A DNA stretch of 32,788 nucleotides from Planctomycetaceae bacterium (GTDB lineage: Bacteria > Planctomycetota > Planctomycetia > Planctomycetales > Planctomycetaceae): NCBI GenBank assembly GCA_020426325.1, contig JAGQQG010000066.1, positions 1-32,788 on the forward strand. The letters run 5' to 3'. The position numbers and the translations under genes were made by a program. The notes under the pieces are model-generated. The model was not told the DNA's origin and did no database searches. It saw only the letters and a list, made by a program, of their open reading frames with translations. This document shows positions 15,132 through 23,980 of this stretch, piece by piece. Position 1 is the stretch's first letter. Each line of letters starts with the position of its first letter.

Positions 15132-16820
15132 TCACAGAGCGTGATCACAGCTGATGTCGAAGCGGTCAAACACCCGTGCTGAGAGCAGAACGAGAGCCAC
15201 TCCAGTGAACAGCATCATCCCCCAAATGCCGATCACGAACAGGACATGATGTCCGCCGAGTCCAGAGAACAGCGGCAGTTCACTCATCCAGCGACAGTTG
15301 ACGGCCCACAAGAAGATACACGTCAAGGCTGACAGACACAGCACCCCTTTCGCGGTGAACGTCAGAGTCGCGCGAATGAACGGCTGCAAGCCCTCCTCGC
15401 TCTGCCGGTAAGGGAACATCAGGTAAATCAGATTATCCAGCCCGAAAATCAATACGTTCAGCGGGATCAACATCAACAGCGCGTTACCGACGATCAATAA
15501 TGGGAGCGGTCGAACGATGAAAGCAAACAGCAGCACGAAAACCTGTAACAGGGAGGCCAGCAACACTGGTACCGCGAGCTGACCAATCACGATTGCCAAT
15601 GGACTCGCCGGCAGCGTCTTGAGGACCGGCAGGCGATCATAGTCTCGGCGGAAATCAAATTTGAGTGCAGCGGGGAGAAGCAGGAACGAATAGACAATGA
15701 GAGCCGAGGCAACGTTCAGGAACGTATCAACGGAATCATCATTCGCGAGGAGCGGCAAACTGGACAGGACTGCGGGAACTCCCAATGCAAAGAGCAGGCT
15801 CACCTCGTACTTGCGTGCTCCCAGCCACTGCCTCCAGGCGATCGGTCCGACTCCAGACAGCCGCGCAATCTGGGGCAGCGGAGAGCTGCGACGCTTCGCA
15901 TGCTGCTTCGCCCGTTTGGCCGCTGCGATTGAGGCATAGGCGCGGCGAATCGACTCAGCATTCTGGTCGGCGAACAGGCCATCCAGATGAATCACAGCCG
16001 TCGTCAGGGCCAGAGTCATACTGCCTCCCAGGGCCAGCCAGCTCAGGAGCGACACAGAGACAGAGGGGCTTGTGATGATCTCCACAAACGGCAGGAGGGG
16101 AGCCGAGAGCACCATCCCGGCTGACGTTGATCGCAGTTTGACCAGTTCATTCGCGAACTCGATCGGAAGTGAGAAGAATACGGGATATTTGCTGATCAGG
16201 ATAGCAGTCGATGAGATCGCAGAGATGGCTGCACTGATGCCGGCAGTTGCCGCGATCGTCAGCACGGCTGCTCGAATTTTCAGGAAGACCGAATGATCGA
16301 CGCCTGTGATGATGATCTCCGCCGCTAATCGAGTGACGTCGAGAAAGGCCAGACCCAGCAGCATCCCCAGGAATCCCGTCCACCACATGGACAGTTCAGG
16401 GAGGAACATCAGTGAGGCGAACAATGCCTTGAAGATTGTCGCCGTGAAGATTGTCGTGAGCCGGTAGCGAATCAGTTCGGCGCGAGAAAACGGTCCGCCG
16501 CACATCAGCGAACGCTCCGCGGGTGTCCACTCAATCGCAGCCGCCGGACGAAAGGTGGATGCCTTCAGCAGATACCACAAGCAATACGCTGCACCAGTGC
16601 AGAAGACCCCGTTGCGGAATGCCTCGGGTGTGAACGATTCCCGTAACAACATGCTGGCAACGAAGTTCACCACCCAGATGAATGGCAGCACGATCGCAAT
16701 CGCCGAGAGCACGAGGCGCTTGGGAGAGGCAATCTTGCGAAGCATTGATCGCAAACGTGCTTTGCCTCGCGTCACGAATAGTTGCCGCAGGGCGGGATTG
16801 GGGAGAAGGAGTTGAAACAT
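15132..16820 (-). CDS. ABC exporter permease (membrane subunit)
   Basis: 562 residues from the ATG at 16820; an in-frame ATG at 16859 would add 13 residues, and neither has a strong ribosome site. The protein has about ten to twelve hydrophobic segments with basic loops (RGKARLRSMLRKIASPKR near the start and AAAKRAKQHAKRR at mid-protein), as in large ABC-2-like permeases with two six-helix halves. No substrate-specific motif is recognised. The ATPase gene lies 93 bases upstream on the same strand, so they form one transporter. Direction is likely export, or membrane/lipid-related work, because no periplasmic binding protein is nearby. The gene ends 13 bases from the converging CoA-binding gene. 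Confidence 0.82.
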   Translation of the reverse strand: MFQLLLPNPALRQLFVTRGKARLRSMLRKIASPKRLVLSAIAIVLPFIWVVNFVASMLLRESFTPEAFRNGVFCTGAAYCLWYLLKASTFRPAAAIEWTPAERSLMCGGPFSRAELIRYRLTTIFTATIFKALFASLMFLPELSMWWTGFLGMLLGLAFLDVTRLAAEIIITGVDHSVFLKIRAAVLTIAATAGISAAISAISSTAILISKYPVFFSLPIEFANELVKLRSTSAGMVLSAPLLPFVEIITSPSVSVSLLSWLALGGSMTLALTTAVIHLDGLFADQNAESIRRAYASIAAAKRAKQHAKRRSSPLPQIARLSGVGPIAWRQWLGARKYEVSLLFALGVPAVLSSLPLLANDDSVDTFLNVASALIVYSFLLLPAALKFDFRRDYDRLPVLKTLPASPLAIVIGQLAVPVLLASLLQVFVLLFAFIVRPLPLLIVGNALLMLIPLNVLIFGLDNLIYLMFPYRQSEEGLQPFIRATLTFTAKGVLCLSALTCIFLWAVNCRWMSELPLFSGLGGHHVLFVIGIWGMMLFTGVALVLLSARVFDRFDISCDHAL

Positions 16821-16913
16821 GTTGCTGTCCAATAATCTCCGTGAAATCGCTGATCGCATGTGTATGCGAATGAGGTGATGCTCGGTGTGGACTTGCGGTT
16901 ATGGACTGATCGG

Positions 16914-17651
16914 CTACGTGGCCGAAGTCTCTGGCTGAGTTGCCATGAAGAAAATGCGTTCCAGGGTGAGTTCTTCATCCTCACCCACAAAGGTGGTGCG
17001 CAGTTCGTCGATGGTGCCACAGAAGCGTTGACGACCCGAGGCGAGGATCAGGACATGGGTACAGAGGTCTTCGACCATCGCCAATAGATGCGAACTGACG
17101 ATGACTGCTGCTCCGGATGCTGCTCGCTCGCGAATGGACTCCTTGAGTTTATGGATGCCATGAGGATCAAGACCGGTCAAAGGTTCGTCAAACAGGATCG
17201 CACGTGGGTCTCTGAGATAGGCACAGCAGATGGCCAGCTTTTGCCGCATGCCCCTGGAGAGGTCGCCGGCAGGAGTATGCCGCTTCTGCGTCAGCTCGAA
17301 ATCTTTCAACAGCAGGCGTGCTTTCTCGTCCGCGTGATCGACACTATAGGCAGAAGCCACGAATGCCAGATGCTCATCCACAGTGAGATCGTTGAATAAC
17401 TGAGGATCGTCTGCGACGTACGCCAGACGATGTTTGACTTCGATGGGTTGCTTCGACACATCGCATCCGTCAACCGTCAGAGTGCCTTTGCTCGCGGTGA
17501 GCAGGCAACTCAGGGTCCGCATGGTTGTCGTTTTGCCGGCACCGTTTGGGCCGACGAGCCCCAGAATCTGACCGGCAGTCACCTCAAACGACAGCCCGGC
17601 CACGGCAACCGTGTCGTCGTACGCTTTGTGGAAATCTTCTACACGAATCAC
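16914..17651 (-). CDS. ABC transporter ATP-binding protein
   Basis: 245 residues from a GTG at 17651, where the protein begins just before the first beta strand as is usual. A TTG at 17699 is in frame and would add 16 residues without a good ribosome site. Walker A is GPNGAGKT at 34-41. The signature is LSRGMRQKL, Walker B is AILFDEPLTGLDPHG, and the switch His lies in VIVSSHLLAMVEDL. It belongs to the CcmA/NatA-like group of exporter ATPases. It powers the permease encoded directly downstream. Two inverted repeats lie 90-140 bases upstream and may control the pair. Confidence 0.93.
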   Translation of the reverse strand: MIRVEDFHKAYDDTVAVAGLSFEVTAGQILGLVGPNGAGKTTTMRTLSCLLTASKGTLTVDGCDVSKQPIEVKHRLAYVADDPQLFNDLTVDEHLAFVASAYSVDHADEKARLLLKDFELTQKRHTPAGDLSRGMRQKLAICCAYLRDPRAILFDEPLTGLDPHGIHKLKESIRERAASGAAVIVSSHLLAMVEDLCTHVLILASGRQRFCGTIDELRTTFVGEDEELTLERIFFMATQPETSAT

Positions 17652-17745
17652 GGGAGGGGCCCTCGTTTCGTCAGTGGGGAAGGTGCGAACACTGCACAAG
17701 CCTAGCTCACAAACGAGGGGCGGGCAGCGTAGCGAACGAAACGGT

Positions 17746-17793
17746 CATAAGGCTTATGCCGCCCGGAGAACGTCGAGTTCTTGCCATCGACGT
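17746..17793. promoter_or_regulatory. Two inverted repeats upstream of the ABC transporter operon
   Basis: CATAAG-G-CTTATG at 17746-17758 is a perfect 13-base palindrome with a one-base centre. ACGTCGA and its complement TCGACGT at 17770-17776 and 17787-17793 form a second perfect inverted repeat with a 10-base spacer. The first palindrome is enclosed by CGGGC (17721) and GCCCG (17761). Both lie between the ABC ATPase start and the protease terminator, where the ABC promoter must be. They look like operator sites, but no regulator gene is adjacent. Confidence 0.4.
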
Positions 17794-17820
17794 GCAAGGG
17801 GTGGAACAACGCGTTGCATG

Positions 17821-17864
17821 AAAAACCGGAGGCCCGACCGGGCAGAACCGCGATCAGGCCTCCG
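17821..17864 (-). terminator. Rho-independent terminator of the Prc-type protease gene
   Basis: On the minus strand CGGAGGCC (from 17864) pairs perfectly with GGCCTCCG (to 17827) across a 22-base loop and is followed by GTTTTTC. The stem is 8 bp and GC-rich. It begins 30 bases after the protease stop at 17894, and it insulates the ABC operon from the protease gene. Confidence 0.75.
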
Positions 17865-17893
17865 AGGACCACTCGATTTCGAAGACGTAACGA

Positions 17894-20038
17894 TTACCGT
17901 TGGACCGTCTTCATCTGATTCAGGGCATCGACGTAATCCAGCGTGATGTCCAAAACCTCATCAGTATAAAAGTTCTCAGCAAACAGTTTTTTCTCTTTAG
18001 CTCCGTCAGGTTCCTCAGACGGAGTTTCATCGATCGGCACGGCATCACCTGTTGCAGAACGGTCATTGATCGCCTTCGCAAGACGGTCGTCAACTTCCCG
18101 TTCCTCTCTCAAAACGTCCTCGTTGAGAGAGATCGACTTTCGATTCTTGCGTTCGAGATAGCGGCGAATGGCTTCCTGGACCTTTCCGAACTCTTCGTTA
18201 TGTGCGACGCGGTCAGCACTCGACTTGCGAAGAACGGTTCGAATCTCGTCGTTGACCTTGCGGTCCGGGACATAATCGGCTTCGGGAATGTGTTCGAATG
18301 GCAGGGCGTTATCGAGGTACATTTCGCCGACGTCCAGGTGGTCAAACACCGAGGGGAGGACGATATCCGACTGGACGCCCCGGTTTTGTGTGCTGTCACC
18401 ATTGACACGGTAAAACTGGCTGATGGTCAGTTTGAGCGACCCTTGATCGGCACTATTGCTCGGTCGAAAGATGTTGAGCATCTCGCGCGGTTCAACGGGC
18501 ATCACGTTCTGTACTGTCCCCTTCCCGTGAGTGGTCGAGTCCCCCACGATGAGGCCGCGATGGTAGTCCTTGATCACGCCTGCAAAAATCTCAGAGGCTG
18601 ATGCTGACGCACGATTGCAGAGCACAACGAGGGGACCTGAGTACAGGACTCCTCGACGATCATCGGGGTAGGCACGTACACGCCCGTCAGAGTCCTTGAC
18701 CTGAACGACCGGACCATGATCAATGAAATGTCCGGAGACTTCGATGGCTTCGGTCAAGGAACCCCCGCCATTGTCGCGGAGATCGATCACGATGGCATCG
18801 ACACCGCCTTGTCTCGCAAAGTCGTGCAGGACCATCTCCACGTCTCTGGCAGCACTCTTGAAATTGTCGCCTCCGCCCGATGCGCCCGCGAAGTCACGAT
18901 AAAACGAAGGAATGGAGAGCAACCCGATTCGTCCCTTGCGGCCGACACGGGCGTCAGTCTCGATGATCTCCCCTTTCACTTCGGACTCTTTGAGTTCGAT
19001 CTTCTTCCGAACCAGGTCGTAGATTTGCACGACGCCGGTTTCCGGTTTCACCTGCAGACGCACGATTGTGCCGCGGGGTCCACGGATCTTCTCCACAACC
19101 CGACGGAGTTTGAGGTCGACGATGTCTTCGATCTCCCCTTCAGCCTGACCGACGCCGATGATTTTATCGCCGACTTTGAGCCGTCCGTCCTCAGCAGCCG
19201 CCCCGCCTGGGATAATCTCGTGAACGATGGTGTATCCATCTTCCGAGCGGAGTGATGCCCCGATGCCGTCCAGACTCAACTTCATCTGGATGGTGAAGTC
19301 CTTGACGGTGTCCGGTGACATATAGGAGGAGTGCGGATCGAAGCAGTTGGTCAGCGTGGTCAGATAGACTTCCAAGACCTCCAGACCGCCGGTCTGGTCG
19401 ATATTTCGCTTGTTATTGCGATACCGCTTGTGCAAGCGGTCGCGAGCTTCGACCATCGGATCCTCGGCCGGTTCTGTTTCTTCCGAGTCGTCCGACTGCT
19501 TGGCGGCTTCGGCAAGTTTGAGTTGCAGCAACTCGTACTTGACCCGCTTCCGCCAGCGATCATCGATCTCAGCCGTGCTGGCTGCCCAGGCAAGGTCGTC
19601 CCCATCAATCACGATCGACTCATCTTTGGTGAAGTCGAAGTCCTGGTCGATCAGCTTTTCCACAAGGTCATAGCGTTCGCCAAGTCGGGTCCGGTACGTG
19701 TCGAACACCTGATAGGCAAAGTCGACGTTTCCCACTTTGACGGCGTCGTCGAGCATTGTCCGCACCTTGGAGAACCGATCGATGTCCTCTTGGAGGAAGT
19801 ATAACTTCTGAGAATCCCAAGTATCGAAATAGCGATCGAACAATTGCTCGGAGACCGCGTCGTTGATCTGCACCTGATTGATGTGATAGCGAGGGACAAT
19901 CTGTGCGACGAGCTTGGCAATCTGCTGTTCCTCGGGAGCCGCAGAAGAAAACTGCTGGGCGAAGAACGACGTGCCCAGAATGAGCATGACAGCGAGAACA
20001 AGTTTGCTCGAAGCACGAGAGGGTTTGCGTCCGATCAT
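17894..20038 (-). CDS. prc: Tail-specific (carboxy-terminal processing) S41 protease
   Basis: 714 residues from the ATG at 20038, preceded by GAGGA six bases upstream. An N-terminal signal or anchor (KLVLAVMLILGTSFFAQQF) is followed by the Prc-type helical region (QLFDRYFDTWDSQKLYFLQED; DPHSSYMSPDTVKDFTIQM). A PDZ domain follows (GIGASLRSEDGYTIVHEI, GGAAAEDGRLKVGDKIIGVG), then the S41 catalytic core: VIDLRDNGGGSLTEAI, the Ser of CNRASASASEIF and the Lys of GKGTVQ. A Prc C-terminal region (DUF3340-like) with basic helices ends the protein. Length matches E. coli Prc. The enzyme cleaves exported or tagged proteins from their C-termini in the periplasm. The upstream gap is large and the downstream terminator strong, so the gene is probably monocistronic. 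Confidence 0.95.
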   Translation of the reverse strand: MIGRKPSRASSKLVLAVMLILGTSFFAQQFSSAAPEEQQIAKLVAQIVPRYHINQVQINDAVSEQLFDRYFDTWDSQKLYFLQEDIDRFSKVRTMLDDAVKVGNVDFAYQVFDTYRTRLGERYDLVEKLIDQDFDFTKDESIVIDGDDLAWAASTAEIDDRWRKRVKYELLQLKLAEAAKQSDDSEETEPAEDPMVEARDRLHKRYRNNKRNIDQTGGLEVLEVYLTTLTNCFDPHSSYMSPDTVKDFTIQMKLSLDGIGASLRSEDGYTIVHEIIPGGAAAEDGRLKVGDKIIGVGQAEGEIEDIVDLKLRRVVEKIRGPRGTIVRLQVKPETGVVQIYDLVRKKIELKESEVKGEIIETDARVGRKGRIGLLSIPSFYRDFAGASGGGDNFKSAARDVEMVLHDFARQGGVDAIVIDLRDNGGGSLTEAIEVSGHFIDHGPVVQVKDSDGRVRAYPDDRRGVLYSGPLVVLCNRASASASEIFAGVIKDYHRGLIVGDSTTHGKGTVQNVMPVEPREMLNIFRPSNSADQGSLKLTISQFYRVNGDSTQNRGVQSDIVLPSVFDHLDVGEMYLDNALPFEHIPEADYVPDRKVNDEIRTVLRKSSADRVAHNEEFGKVQEAIRRYLERKNRKSISLNEDVLREEREVDDRLAKAINDRSATGDAVPIDETPSEEPDGAKEKKLFAENFYTDEVLDITLDYVDALNQMKTVQR

Positions 20039-20610
20039 GTGATTCCTCAGCAAGAGCAGAGAGTAAGACAGGGCTACCGGGGTGACCAATCCTTTGGTCG
20101 TTTCAGGTTCGCCTGCCACATCCCTTCAGGGCATCTCAAGACTTGAAAGCAAGATCAGATCGGGTGAATTGTCCTTCAGGTGCGGCAAGCCCATGAATGT
20201 TATCGCATTTACCAGAACGCCTCAAGATGCAGTTGGAACCTCTAAACGCCGGGAATGCCTTGCCCGCCTTCAGCTTAGGGATCTCGAAAGGAAGTCATCT
20301 GGAAGATCGACAATTTGGACATCATGAGAAAATCGAACAGCAGATCGCACCTGCATTTGCCCAAGTGCAGGACTGTCATTCATCTCGCCGTTGAATCTGA
20401 GTTGTTGGAATTCTCTTCGGTCGGTTCTGGGGAGCGATTTTTGCCGTTGCGACGTGGCTTCAGAAAATCATTTCCACAACGCCGTCCACAACGGATAGAA
20501 TTCTTCAGAACATCATCTGTTTCGGGGCGCATCCTTCGACCGAGGTCCTTTCATCATCAGACTGATGTTGGTCGTAAGATCGCAATCTGACTCTGCGGAG
20601 CCTGTCGAAA
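20039..20610. other. 572-bp intergenic region with divergent promoters and palindromes
   Basis: This is the region between the divergent protease and FmdB-like genes. I find no convincing gene: short open frames here lack ribosome sites and family features. It holds three inverted repeats: GACCAA-tcct-TTGGTC near 20084-20099, a 22-base hairpin at 20350-20371, and CATCAG-A-CTGATG near 20554-20566. Promoters for both flanking genes must lie here, but I cannot place them. Confidence 0.5.
20350..20371. repeat. 22-base near-perfect palindrome
   Basis: CCTGCATTTG faces CAAGTGCAGG with a two-base centre. Ten positions pair, one of them as G-T. It is not followed by a T run on either strand, so it is more like a protein-binding site than a terminator. 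It lies about 240 bases upstream of the FmdB-like gene and 310 upstream of the protease gene. Confidence 0.4.
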
Positions 20611-20934
20611 ATGCCTACCTACGTTTACGAAGTCATTCAGCCCGACGGACAGCCGGGAGAACAGTTTGAGGTCGTCCAGCCGATCAGCGAACCCGCGTTG
20701 ACCAAACATCCGGAGACGGGAGAACCGGTGCAACGAGTGATTCAACCGGTCTTCATCGGCGGCCAGTGGTCGGAGTCATCCATGCACCGCAACATGCAGG
20801 ATGACAAGAAACTGGACCGGCTGGGTTTCACCAAGTACGTGAAGTCGGGTGACGGCGTCTACGAGAAGCGGGCAGGCAAAGGCCCCGATCTCATCACTCG
20901 GGATGCACCGATCACCGGAAAGGATCTCAAGTGA
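20611..20934 (+). CDS. FmdB-like protein lacking the zinc-ribbon cysteines
   Basis: 107 residues; the ATG at 20611 has GGAG ten bases upstream. The N-terminus follows the FmdB/CxxC_CxxC_SSSS pattern closely: MPTYVYEV, GEQFEVVQPISEPALTKHP, TGEPVQRVIQPV. FmdB proteins normally carry two CxxC pairs in these positions, but this protein contains no cysteine at all, so it cannot bind zinc in the usual way. The C-terminal half (about 55-107) is basic, includes DDKKLDRLGFTKYVKSGDGVYEKRAG and matches nothing I know. The fold assignment is by pattern, the function unknown. It may be a planctomycete family derived from FmdB. Confidence 0.75.
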   Translation: MPTYVYEVIQPDGQPGEQFEVVQPISEPALTKHPETGEPVQRVIQPVFIGGQWSESSMHRNMQDDKKLDRLGFTKYVKSGDGVYEKRAGKGPDLITRDAPITGKDLK

Positions 20935-21090
20935 CATCGTCACGTGAGTGACAACCGTCACAATCGGAAAACTCGATTGACCTGTCCGAACAAAACACAA
21001 GTTGAAGCTGCGTCCTCTCTGATGGTTTGACGATGCAAGAGAATGGAGGAGATGACCATCCGACCATTCCTTGCGTGAGGCAGCGACGCC

Positions 21091-21579
21091 ATGAGGGCGA
21101 CCGTTCGAGACGCGATGTCGACCGATGTGGTGAGCGTCCGCAGCCAAACCAGTATCGATGACGCAGAGCGGTTAGTCGTTCAGTATTGTCTCAGCGAGTT
21201 GTTCGTCACAAACGAGCAAGGCCGGTTAGTCGGCACTTTGCCTGACTATGTCATCTTGAAACGTCGGTTGGCGAAGGCACCCCGACCGAGACAGACGGTC
21301 GAACATTTCATGTCGCGACGATTCCTGGTCATCGATGCGGACTCGCCCGTGTGCGTCGCCGCACGCTATCTGCGGGAGCATGTTCACAACCGGCTCGCTG
21401 TCGTTGAGGGCATGTCTCTAATCGGCCAGATCACACGAGGGGCAGTTCTTCAACTGCTGTCCCAAAACACTCGTGACACGCAGCCGTGCGAAGCTCACCT
21501 CTCGCCGGAAATTCGCCAGATCCATCGACCAAGACTGATCTCCGGCACGATGATATCTCCGACGAACGCGGTCCGCTGA
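21091..21579 (+). CDS. Two-CBS-domain protein
   Basis: 162 residues; the ATG at 21091 has GAGG ten bases upstream. The first CBS domain (about 6-60) shows VRDAMSTDVVSVRSQTSIDDAERLV and GRLVGTLPDYVIL. The second (about 68-125) shows VEHFMSRRFLVIDADSPV and NRLAVVEGMSLIGQITRGAVL. CBS pairs bind adenine nucleotides and act as energy or ion-strength sensors. There is no catalytic domain, so it presumably acts on another protein. The last 35 residues are not conserved-looking. No operon partner is evident, as the next gene is 185 bases away. Confidence 0.85.
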   Translation: MRATVRDAMSTDVVSVRSQTSIDDAERLVVQYCLSELFVTNEQGRLVGTLPDYVILKRRLAKAPRPRQTVEHFMSRRFLVIDADSPVCVAARYLREHVHNRLAVVEGMSLIGQITRGAVLQLLSQNTRDTQPCEAHLSPEIRQIHRPRLISGTMISPTNAVR

Positions 21580-21764
21580 CGCGCTTCGCACATCGCCTCC
21601 GAGCGGATCTCGCTTGGTGGCGACTCTGTTCATGTTTGGTTAACATCAAACTCTAATTCCTCACTGACCGACTTCTCATCGGTCGGAACACTCTTGTGGT
21701 TTGCGGCGGGATCGTCGCACAGTGGAGCACTTCATCCTTCAGATCATCAGAACAGGCAGCACGT

Positions 21765-23870
21765 ATGGCCAGGTCGATTGACAGCGTTCGTAACCTCGCA
21801 TTGGTGGGACATGGAACTGTTGGCAAGACAACGATCGCAGACCTGCTGCTGCACAAGACTGGGGTCAACACGCGTGCCGGTTCTGTTGATGACGGCAGCA
21901 GTCTGCTCGACACCGATGATGATGAGAAGGAACGCAAACACTCGATCAACTCTACGCTGGTTCACTTTGATCACAACGGTAAACACGTCAATCTAATCGA
22001 CTGTCCCGGCATGCCCGACTTCGTGGGGCAGGTCATTGGCTCTCTCCGAGCAGTCGAAACAGCCGTCGTGACGATCAACGCTCACGCGGGAATTGAAGTC
22101 AATACTCGCAAAGCGTTTCAGTATGCCGGCAATGCGGGCATCGCCAGGATGATCGTCATCAACAAGTGTGACACCGAGAACATCCGGTTCGCTGAATTGA
22201 TGGACGGCATCCGCGATTTGTTCGGTCCGGCTTGCGCACTTATGAATGTACCCGTCGGATTGGGGCACGATTTCAGCGGCGTCATCAGCACAGTCAACAT
22301 TCCCGACAGCGTGCCGGTCGGCTGCGTCGTCGACCCGACTGAAGCAAATCAGCAGGTTGTCGATGCCGCTGTTGAAGCCGACGAAGCCTTGATGGAACGA
22401 TATCTTGAAGAGGGGGAGATCTCCGCAGAAGAACTGGCCTCAGCCATCCAGAAGGCCATCGTCGCGGGAACGCTGATTCCCGTGTTCTGCATGAGTGCCC
22501 GGAATGACATCGGCGTTCAGGAATTCCTCGACTCCATCGTTCAGTACGCTCCGGCCCCCAACGCCATCGAACGCACGGCCCAGAAGGGAGAAGAGACGAT
22601 CACCATCGACCAGAAGGCCGATGGTCCGGTCATCGCTCAGGTCTTCAAGACCCGCATCGATCCGTTCGTCGCCAAAATGAGCTACTTGCGAATCTTCTCG
22701 GGGACGCTCACGAAAGACACGTCTTTGCACAACGAACGGACAGGCAAGGCGATGAAAGTGTCTCAGTTACTTGATGTGCAGGGATCACATACCGAGCAGG
22801 AAGCTGACGCTGGACCGGGCGAGATTGTGGTCGTCGTGAAAATGGATGACCTTCACACGGGCGACACCCTGACCAAAGGAGCAGACGGAGTTGTGCTGCC
22901 GTCGATCGCTTTCCCGACCCCGATGATCGGTCTGGCTGTGGAGCCCAAGTCACAGGCTGATCAGGCGAAGATCTCCGGGGCTCTGCAGAAGATCGAGGAG
23001 GAGGACCCGACCTTCGTTGTGAGACGCGACAGTCAGACCAAAGAGATGGTCATGAACGGGATGAGTGAGTTGCACCTCCAGCTCATTCAAAACCGGCTGC
23101 ACAACCGTGAGAAAGTGGATGTGATCACCCACCAGCCCAAGGTCCCCTACCGGGAAACCATCAGTGGCTCCGCAGAAGGTCACTATCGGCACAAGAAGCA
23201 ATCCGGCGGATCAGGCCAGTTTGCAGAGGTCCACTTCCGCGTCGCACACTGCCCTCAAGGGATTGATCCGGAAACGTACTTCACAAAGGAGAACTTCGAG
23301 AGTCTTCGCGAGTACCACTACGATCCGGTCCTCAACTCGTGCTTCTGCGATTGCGTCTCCGGCGGATCGGTTCCCAATCAGTTCATCCCTGCAGTTGAGA
23401 AGGGAGTCAAAGAGCGAATGGATCAGGGGATCATCGCAGGCTATCAGGTTCAGGACATCGTCGTGTCGCTGTTCTTCGGTAAGGATCACCCCGTCGACTC
23501 GAACGAAACGGCTTTCAAGACGGCTGCCCGCATGTGTCTGCGTGACGTCGCCCTCCAGGCGAAGCCGTCACTCCTCGAACCGATTGTCGAGATGGAAATC
23601 ACCGTGCCCAGCGACAAGATCGGCGATATCACCAGCGATCTCAACACCCGCCGTGGCCGCATGGAAGGGATGGACGAAGCTCCCGGGGGCTTCACGGTCG
23701 TCAAGGCACGGGCTCCTTTGGCTGAAGTGATGACTTACGCCCGCAACCTCTCCAGCATGACAGGCGGCCAAGGCTCCTTCAGCCTTGAGTTCAGCCATTA
23801 CGAGGTCGTGCCGCCGAACGAACAAGCCAAAATCGTCGCGGCCGCCAAAAAGGCCGACGAGGAAGATTGA
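21765..23870 (+). CDS. EF-G-2-like translational GTPase
   Basis: 701 residues from the ATG at 21765 with AGG eight bases upstream; an open extension upstream has no start features. Five EF-G domains are expected and the length fits. G1 is GHGTVGKT at 15-22. G3 is DCPGM at 79-83, where canonical elongation factors have DTPGH, so the catalytic His position is Met. G4 is NKCD at 133-136. Domain II (QVFKTRIDPFVAKMSYLRIFSG), domain III (MSELHLQLIQNRL), domain IV (ETISGSAEGHYRHKKQSGGSGQFAEV) and domain V (PIVEMEITVPSDKIGDITSDL, MTYARNLSSMTGGQGSF) are all recognisable. The pattern is that of EF-G-2 paralogues, which bind GTP and ribosomes; their physiological job is unsettled. It is not the main fusA, which usually sits in the str operon. 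Confidence 0.9.
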   Translation: MARSIDSVRNLALVGHGTVGKTTIADLLLHKTGVNTRAGSVDDGSSLLDTDDDEKERKHSINSTLVHFDHNGKHVNLIDCPGMPDFVGQVIGSLRAVETAVVTINAHAGIEVNTRKAFQYAGNAGIARMIVINKCDTENIRFAELMDGIRDLFGPACALMNVPVGLGHDFSGVISTVNIPDSVPVGCVVDPTEANQQVVDAAVEADEALMERYLEEGEISAEELASAIQKAIVAGTLIPVFCMSARNDIGVQEFLDSIVQYAPAPNAIERTAQKGEETITIDQKADGPVIAQVFKTRIDPFVAKMSYLRIFSGTLTKDTSLHNERTGKAMKVSQLLDVQGSHTEQEADAGPGEIVVVVKMDDLHTGDTLTKGADGVVLPSIAFPTPMIGLAVEPKSQADQAKISGALQKIEEEDPTFVVRRDSQTKEMVMNGMSELHLQLIQNRLHNREKVDVITHQPKVPYRETISGSAEGHYRHKKQSGGSGQFAEVHFRVAHCPQGIDPETYFTKENFESLREYHYDPVLNSCFCDCVSGGSVPNQFIPAVEKGVKERMDQGIIAGYQVQDIVVSLFFGKDHPVDSNETAFKTAARMCLRDVALQAKPSLLEPIVEMEITVPSDKIGDITSDLNTRRGRMEGMDEAPGGFTVVKARAPLAEVMTYARNLSSMTGGQGSFSLEFSHYEVVPPNEQAKIVAAAKKADEED

Positions 23871-23900
23871 GCGACATTCGAGGGGTCTAAAATCTCGTTC

Positions 23901-23920
23901 GTCGCTTGCGGCTTAGCGAC
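23901..23920. repeat. Small hairpin between convergent genes
   Basis: GTCGCT and AGCGAC form a perfect 6-bp stem around an 8-base loop (TGCGGCTT). It lies 30 bases after the EF-G-like stop and 60 bases before the converging LarA-like stop. A T run is missing, so it is a weak terminator at best. A REP-like intergenic palindrome is possible and could be tested by looking for other copies in the genome. Confidence 0.4.
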
Positions 23921-23980
23921 ACCAAGAAGCGTCAGACACCGTCACAGTCACGCGAATCCGCAAGCGCCTCTCGTGCGATC

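Noticed and set aside
15129-15147. TGATCAC/GTGATCA hairpin between convergent genes
   Set aside because: It overlaps the permease stop codon and has no T run; too weak to call a terminator.
20315-20590. 91-codon open frame in the large intergenic region
   Set aside because: No ribosome site, no recognisable motif, and composition unlike neighbouring genes.
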